Origin: CAYWNA01 sp964459305
Lineage (GTDB): Bacteria; Planctomycetota; Planctomycetia; Pirellulales; Pirellulaceae
Reading direction: 5' to 3'
DNA length: 8,721 nucleotides
Assembly: GCA_964459305.1 (NCBI GenBank)
Contig: CAYWNA010000396.1
Coordinates: 1 to 8,721, forward strand
Positions 6,019-8,721 of this stretch are shown here, in pieces. The notes under the pieces were generated by a model, which worked only from the letters and a program-made list of their open reading frames with translations, was not told the origin of the DNA and searched no databases. A program made the translations under genes and the position numbers. Each line of letters opens with the position of its first letter. Position 1 is the first letter of the stretch.

Positions 6019-7146
6019 ATGACGCCGGAGTCGCTGACCGAACTCCTGAAGCAGGAAGCCAAGCGTCTCGGATTTGACTTGGTCGGCGCGTGCCCCGCAG
6101 TGGCGCCGGAGGGATTCCAACGTCTGAAAGAATGGATCGATGCCGGCTACGCTGGCGAGATGCACTATTTGCCCGACCGCCTGGATGCCTATCGAAATCC
6201 TCGCAGCGTATTGGAGGGCGCCCGCAGTGTTTTGATGCTTGGGATGAACTACCGGACCGCTCGACCGGAGGAGGCTGGACGGTCTGAAGGGCGGGTTTCT
6301 CGATACGCCTGGGGACGGAAGGACTACCACGACGTAGTTCACGAACGACTTCGTCGACTGCGGCGGTTCCTTCTAGACCGACTGCCGGAATCCCTGGTCC
6401 GCGGTGTGGTCGACACGGCTCCGCTACTGGAGCGTGAATTCGCTCAGCTCGCCGGACTCGGATGGATTGGCAAGAACACGCTGCTGATCAACAGACGATC
6501 CGGCAGTTGGATCTTCCTCGCCGCGCTGCTGACCGACCAACTGTTGGCCTACGATTCTCCTCACGCGTCCGACCACTGCGGGACTTGCCGGGCCTGCTTG
6601 GATGCATGTCCTACGAACGCTTTTCCGCGCCCTTACGTTCTGAATGCCACGCGGTGCATCAGCTACTTGACGATCGAATTGCGTGGCATGGTGCCCCAAG
6701 AGCATAGGCCCGCCGTTGGGGATTGGCTGTTTGGCTGTGACATCTGTCAGGACGTTTGCCCGTGGAATCGTCGCACGGCGGTCACCAACGAGCCATCATT
6801 TGCTCCTGCTCCGCAGATGAACCCCGCGGAACTCGTCAAACTGTTCGAGTTGGACGAGCAAGCGTTTCGAGAACGTTTCCGCCACACTCCGTTGTGGCGT
6901 GCGAAACGCCGTGGGATCCTCCGTAACGCGGCAATCGTGCTGGGCAACCAGTGCACGCCGGAAGGGATCACTCCGCTCGTGCGCGGGTTGAACGACGGGG
7001 AACCGCTGGTGCGCGAAGCATGCGCATGGGCGTTGGGCCGGTTTCAGGCCGAACAGACGACAAAGGCTTTGCGCGATCGGTTTCAGTCGGAAGAAGACCC
7101 TCGCGTCAAGAACGAAATTGCGAGAGCATTGCCGAAACCCGGTTGA
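6019..7146 (+). CDS. queG: Epoxyqueuosine reductase
   Basis: QueG performs the last step of queuosine synthesis, reducing epoxyqueuosine to queuosine in the anticodon loop of tRNAs for Tyr, His, Asn and Asp, using a cobalamin cofactor and two 4Fe-4S clusters. All 375 residues are present. VDTAPLLERE (131-140) carries the catalytic Asp132, and GLGWIGKNTLLI (146-157) is the family signature. The ferredoxin-like cysteines are C187, C190, C193, C197 and C213, C240, C243, C247 (CGTCRACLDACP and CDICQDVCPWN). A C-terminal HEAT-like repeat region (about 295-370, with PLVREACAWALGRF at 329-342) matches the longer, Bacillus-type QueG. Length is normal. The ATG is preceded only by the weak AAGAAAG. No other queuosine genes are nearby; the downstream aminotransferase gene converges on it with 21 bp between stops and no obvious terminator. 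Confidence 0.97.
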   Translation: MTPESLTELLKQEAKRLGFDLVGACPAVAPEGFQRLKEWIDAGYAGEMHYLPDRLDAYRNPRSVLEGARSVLMLGMNYRTARPEEAGRSEGRVSRYAWGRKDYHDVVHERLRRLRRFLLDRLPESLVRGVVDTAPLLEREFAQLAGLGWIGKNTLLINRRSGSWIFLAALLTDQLLAYDSPHASDHCGTCRACLDACPTNAFPRPYVLNATRCISYLTIELRGMVPQEHRPAVGDWLFGCDICQDVCPWNRRTAVTNEPSFAPAPQMNPAELVKLFELDEQAFRERFRHTPLWRAKRRGILRNAAIVLGNQCTPEGITPLVRGLNDGEPLVREACAWALGRFQAEQTTKALRDRFQSEEDPRVKNEIARALPKPG

Positions 7147-7167
7147 CGACTCTTCGTCTCTGACTCT

Positions 7168-8349
7168 TCACGCGGCAACCCGTTCGCGAGCGAACACCTC
7201 TCCGATTCGCTCGACCACCAGTTGTTGTTCCTGCTCGGTCAATTCGGGAAAGATCGGTAGGCTCAGGACTTCGTCAGCGGCTTGTTCAGTCAGCGGGAGG
7301 CTGCCGGGCTTATAGCCCAACGAGGCGAAGCACTCCTGCAAATGCAGCGGCACGGGATAGTAGATTCCGGCGCCGACGTTCATTTCCGACAAACGCTCAC
7401 GCAGTTCGTTGCGGCGACCATCGGGCACGCGGATGGTGTACTGGTTCCAGACGTGGAAAAGATCTGAGTGCTCCTGCGGCAGGCCCAAGTACGTATCCAG
7501 ACCTGTTGCCGTGAACAGCTCACGGTAGCGAGCGGCGTTGGCTCGTCGCTGACTGGTCCAACGGCCTAGCTGCGACAGCTTCACATTCAACACGGCTGCT
7601 TGAATGGAGTCGAGTCGGCTGTTGATTCCCACGGTACTGTGATGGTATTGCGGCTTCATTCCATGGGCGGCCAGTTGACGGAGTTTCGCAGCGAGTTGTT
7701 CGTCGTTGGTAGTGATCATTCCCCCGTCGCCAAAACCGCCCAGATTCTTGGTTGGATAGAAACTGAAGGCCCCAGCGTCGCCCATCGAACCCGCTGGACG
7801 CCCGCAGTGTTCCGCACCGATCGACTGAGCGGCGTCTTCGATCACTTTCAGGCCATGTCGAGCCGCGATGTCGCAAATCGCATCCATATCTGCACACTGC
7901 CCGAACAAGTGCACGGGAATGATCGCTTTGGTCGCTGGCGTGACGGCCTTTTCAACTTCTTGCGGCTCGATATTGAATGTCGTCGGATCGATGTCCACGA
8001 AGACCGCCCTGGCGCCCAGTCGCCAAATCGAGCTGGCGGTGGCGAAGAACGTGAAGCTGGGTGTGATCACCTCGTCGCCCGGACCGACATCGAAGGCCAT
8101 GAGCGAAAGCAATAGAGCATCGCTCCCGGAGGCGCAACCAACCGCATGCCCGGTTTCGCAGACTGCGGCGATCGATTCCTCCAACTTCTTCACGTCGGGC
8201 CCGTACAGGAAACGACCCGAGTCGCAGACGCGGGTGATCGCGTCGACAATTTCACTTCGCAGCGGCTCATTACCACGGTTTACGTCCAGCAGCGGGACAG
8301 AGTTGAGATCGACGATGGAACGAGATCCGACAGATGGTTGGGCACTCAT
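7168..8349 (-). CDS. DegT/DnrJ/EryC1/StrS family aminotransferase
   Basis: This 393-residue PLP-dependent enzyme belongs to the sugar aminotransferase family that transfers an amino group to keto-sugar nucleotides used for O-antigen, surface glycans or secondary metabolites. The fold-type I motifs are in place: GCASGSDALLLSL (71-83, phosphate and ring contacts), ITPSFTFFATA (95-105), EDAAQSIGA (171-179, with D172 contacting the pyridine nitrogen), and FSFYPTKNLGGFGDGG (195-210), where K201 is the Schiff-base lysine. GINSRLDSIQAA (241-252) is also characteristic. The overall sequence resembles the WbpE/WlbC-like group (3-amino sugars), but the substrate cannot be settled, and no glycan genes are adjacent. 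The ATG at 8349 has AGGAA (8357-8361) seven bases upstream and is preferred over a TTG at 8388. Length is normal and the gene looks intact. Confidence 0.95.
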   Translation of the reverse strand: MSAQPSVGSRSIVDLNSVPLLDVNRGNEPLRSEIVDAITRVCDSGRFLYGPDVKKLEESIAAVCETGHAVGCASGSDALLLSLMAFDVGPGDEVITPSFTFFATASSIWRLGARAVFVDIDPTTFNIEPQEVEKAVTPATKAIIPVHLFGQCADMDAICDIAARHGLKVIEDAAQSIGAEHCGRPAGSMGDAGAFSFYPTKNLGGFGDGGMITTNDEQLAAKLRQLAAHGMKPQYHHSTVGINSRLDSIQAAVLNVKLSQLGRWTSQRRANAARYRELFTATGLDTYLGLPQEHSDLFHVWNQYTIRVPDGRRNELRERLSEMNVGAGIYYPVPLHLQECFASLGYKPGSLPLTEQAADEVLSLPIFPELTEQEQQLVVERIGEVFARERVAA

Positions 8350-8361
8350 GAGACTCTTCCT
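8350..8361 (-). promoter_or_regulatory. Ribosome binding site deciding the aminotransferase start
   Basis: AGGAA (minus strand, 8357-8361) is seven bases from the ATG at 8349. The alternative TTG start at 8388 would add 13 residues with no comparable site. Confidence 0.5.
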
Positions 8362-8721
8362 GCTTCCTTGCTGGAACTGATAGGTCAACCGAGGTCGGAA
8401 ACCACGGCAGGGATTCCATTCACAACGACAACGAAAAGGCTACGCCCTTCGCCGAGACAGGTCAAGATCGACGCGGCTCCAATCGCACTGCTAGCACGCC
8501 GACCGACGAGCCTTTGCCTGGGCATCTGATATATCGGATGGGGCGCCGTACGGAGTTTCCTGTTTGTGCGGATTTTGTGGACCGGTCCTTTACGCCCCGT
8601 TTTTGCTGCCCAACAAGGTCGCAGGAATGGGTTTGTAACTGGATTCACAAGAATTCAGGTGGGTCACGCCCTAGGGCGTCGAAAATGTGCCCTTGACACG
8701 GTAATCCGCAGGAAGGACAGC
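8362..8721. other. Stretch without a supported gene at the right edge
   Basis: I find no credible gene here. It should contain the promoter of the minus-strand aminotransferase. Features seen are a GATATATC block (8528-8535), a 14-bp palindrome (8666-8679) and an isolated TTGACA (8693-8698, plus strand) whose expected -10 would fall at the very end of the window and does not match. A weak 87-codon minus-strand frame (8385-8648, GTG start) has no recognisable homology. The last few dozen bases may belong to a neighbouring gene cut by the window. Confidence 0.5.
8666..8679. repeat. 14-bp perfect palindrome
   Basis: ACGCCCTAGGGCGT reads the same on both strands with no central loop. It lies 13 bases before an exact TTGACA hexamer (8693-8698) on the plus strand. 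The placement would suit an operator for a gene to the right of the window, or the end of a minus-strand gene entering from the right; the sequence alone cannot decide. Confidence 0.45.

Noticed and set aside
8385..8648. 87-codon minus-strand frame (GTG start) just upstream of the aminotransferase
   Set aside because: Its C-terminal part is somewhat hydrophobic, but there is no homology I recognise, no clear ribosome site, and it occupies the expected promoter region of the aminotransferase.
8645..8719. Possible C-terminus of a minus-strand protein entering from the right, with a CPSCG-like motif
   Set aside because: Only about 25 codons are visible, another minus-strand frame is equally open at the edge, and the zinc-ribbon-like motif is too short to support a call.

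Overview
The window looks like chromosomal DNA from a planctomycete, probably of the Rhodopirellula/Blastopirellula type. The grounds are a Tat-exported DUF1501 protein, a secreted Tyr/Gly/Pro-rich protein of a kind I know only from planctomycetes, a phosphatidylserine decarboxylase with a long N-terminal extension, and moderately high GC with patchy Shine-Dalgarno use. This assignment rests on family recognition, not on a database search.

Layout, left to right. Positions 1-285 (minus) hold the N-terminal 95 residues of an insertion-sequence transposase that runs off the left edge. A gene-free stretch of about 390 bp follows. Next come six minus-strand genes, listed here from right to left in the order they would be transcribed: a small secreted protein (5459-5914), a DUF1501 protein whose start overlaps it (4138-5496), a class I methyltransferase resembling phospholipid N-methyltransferases (3354-4040), phosphatidylserine decarboxylase psd (2363-3373, overlapping the methyltransferase by 20 bp), phosphatidylserine synthase pssA (1323-2237), and a hemerythrin-like protein (679-1146). 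Diverging from the secreted protein is queG, epoxyqueuosine reductase (6019-7146, plus). It converges, with only 21 bp between stops, on a DegT/DnrJ/EryC1/StrS aminotransferase (7168-8349, minus). The last 372 bp contain no gene I can support.

How the genes fit together. pssA, psd and the methyltransferase form a coherent lipid module: CDP-diacylglycerol plus serine gives phosphatidylserine, decarboxylation gives phosphatidylethanolamine, and stepwise SAM-dependent methylation could give the methylated forms up to phosphatidylcholine. The first two activities are well supported by motifs. The methyltransferase substrate is inferred from family resemblance plus context. The DUF1501 and secreted proteins may share a transcript with this module, but I see no functional link. 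queG (queuosine tRNA modification) and the aminotransferase (probably surface-sugar synthesis) are independent housekeeping or accessory functions.

I did not find a clearly new system. The points most worth a second look are the three-gene lipid module, the apparent loss of one expected iron ligand in the hemerythrin-like protein, the unusually long psd N-terminus, and a 14-bp perfect palindrome near the right edge.
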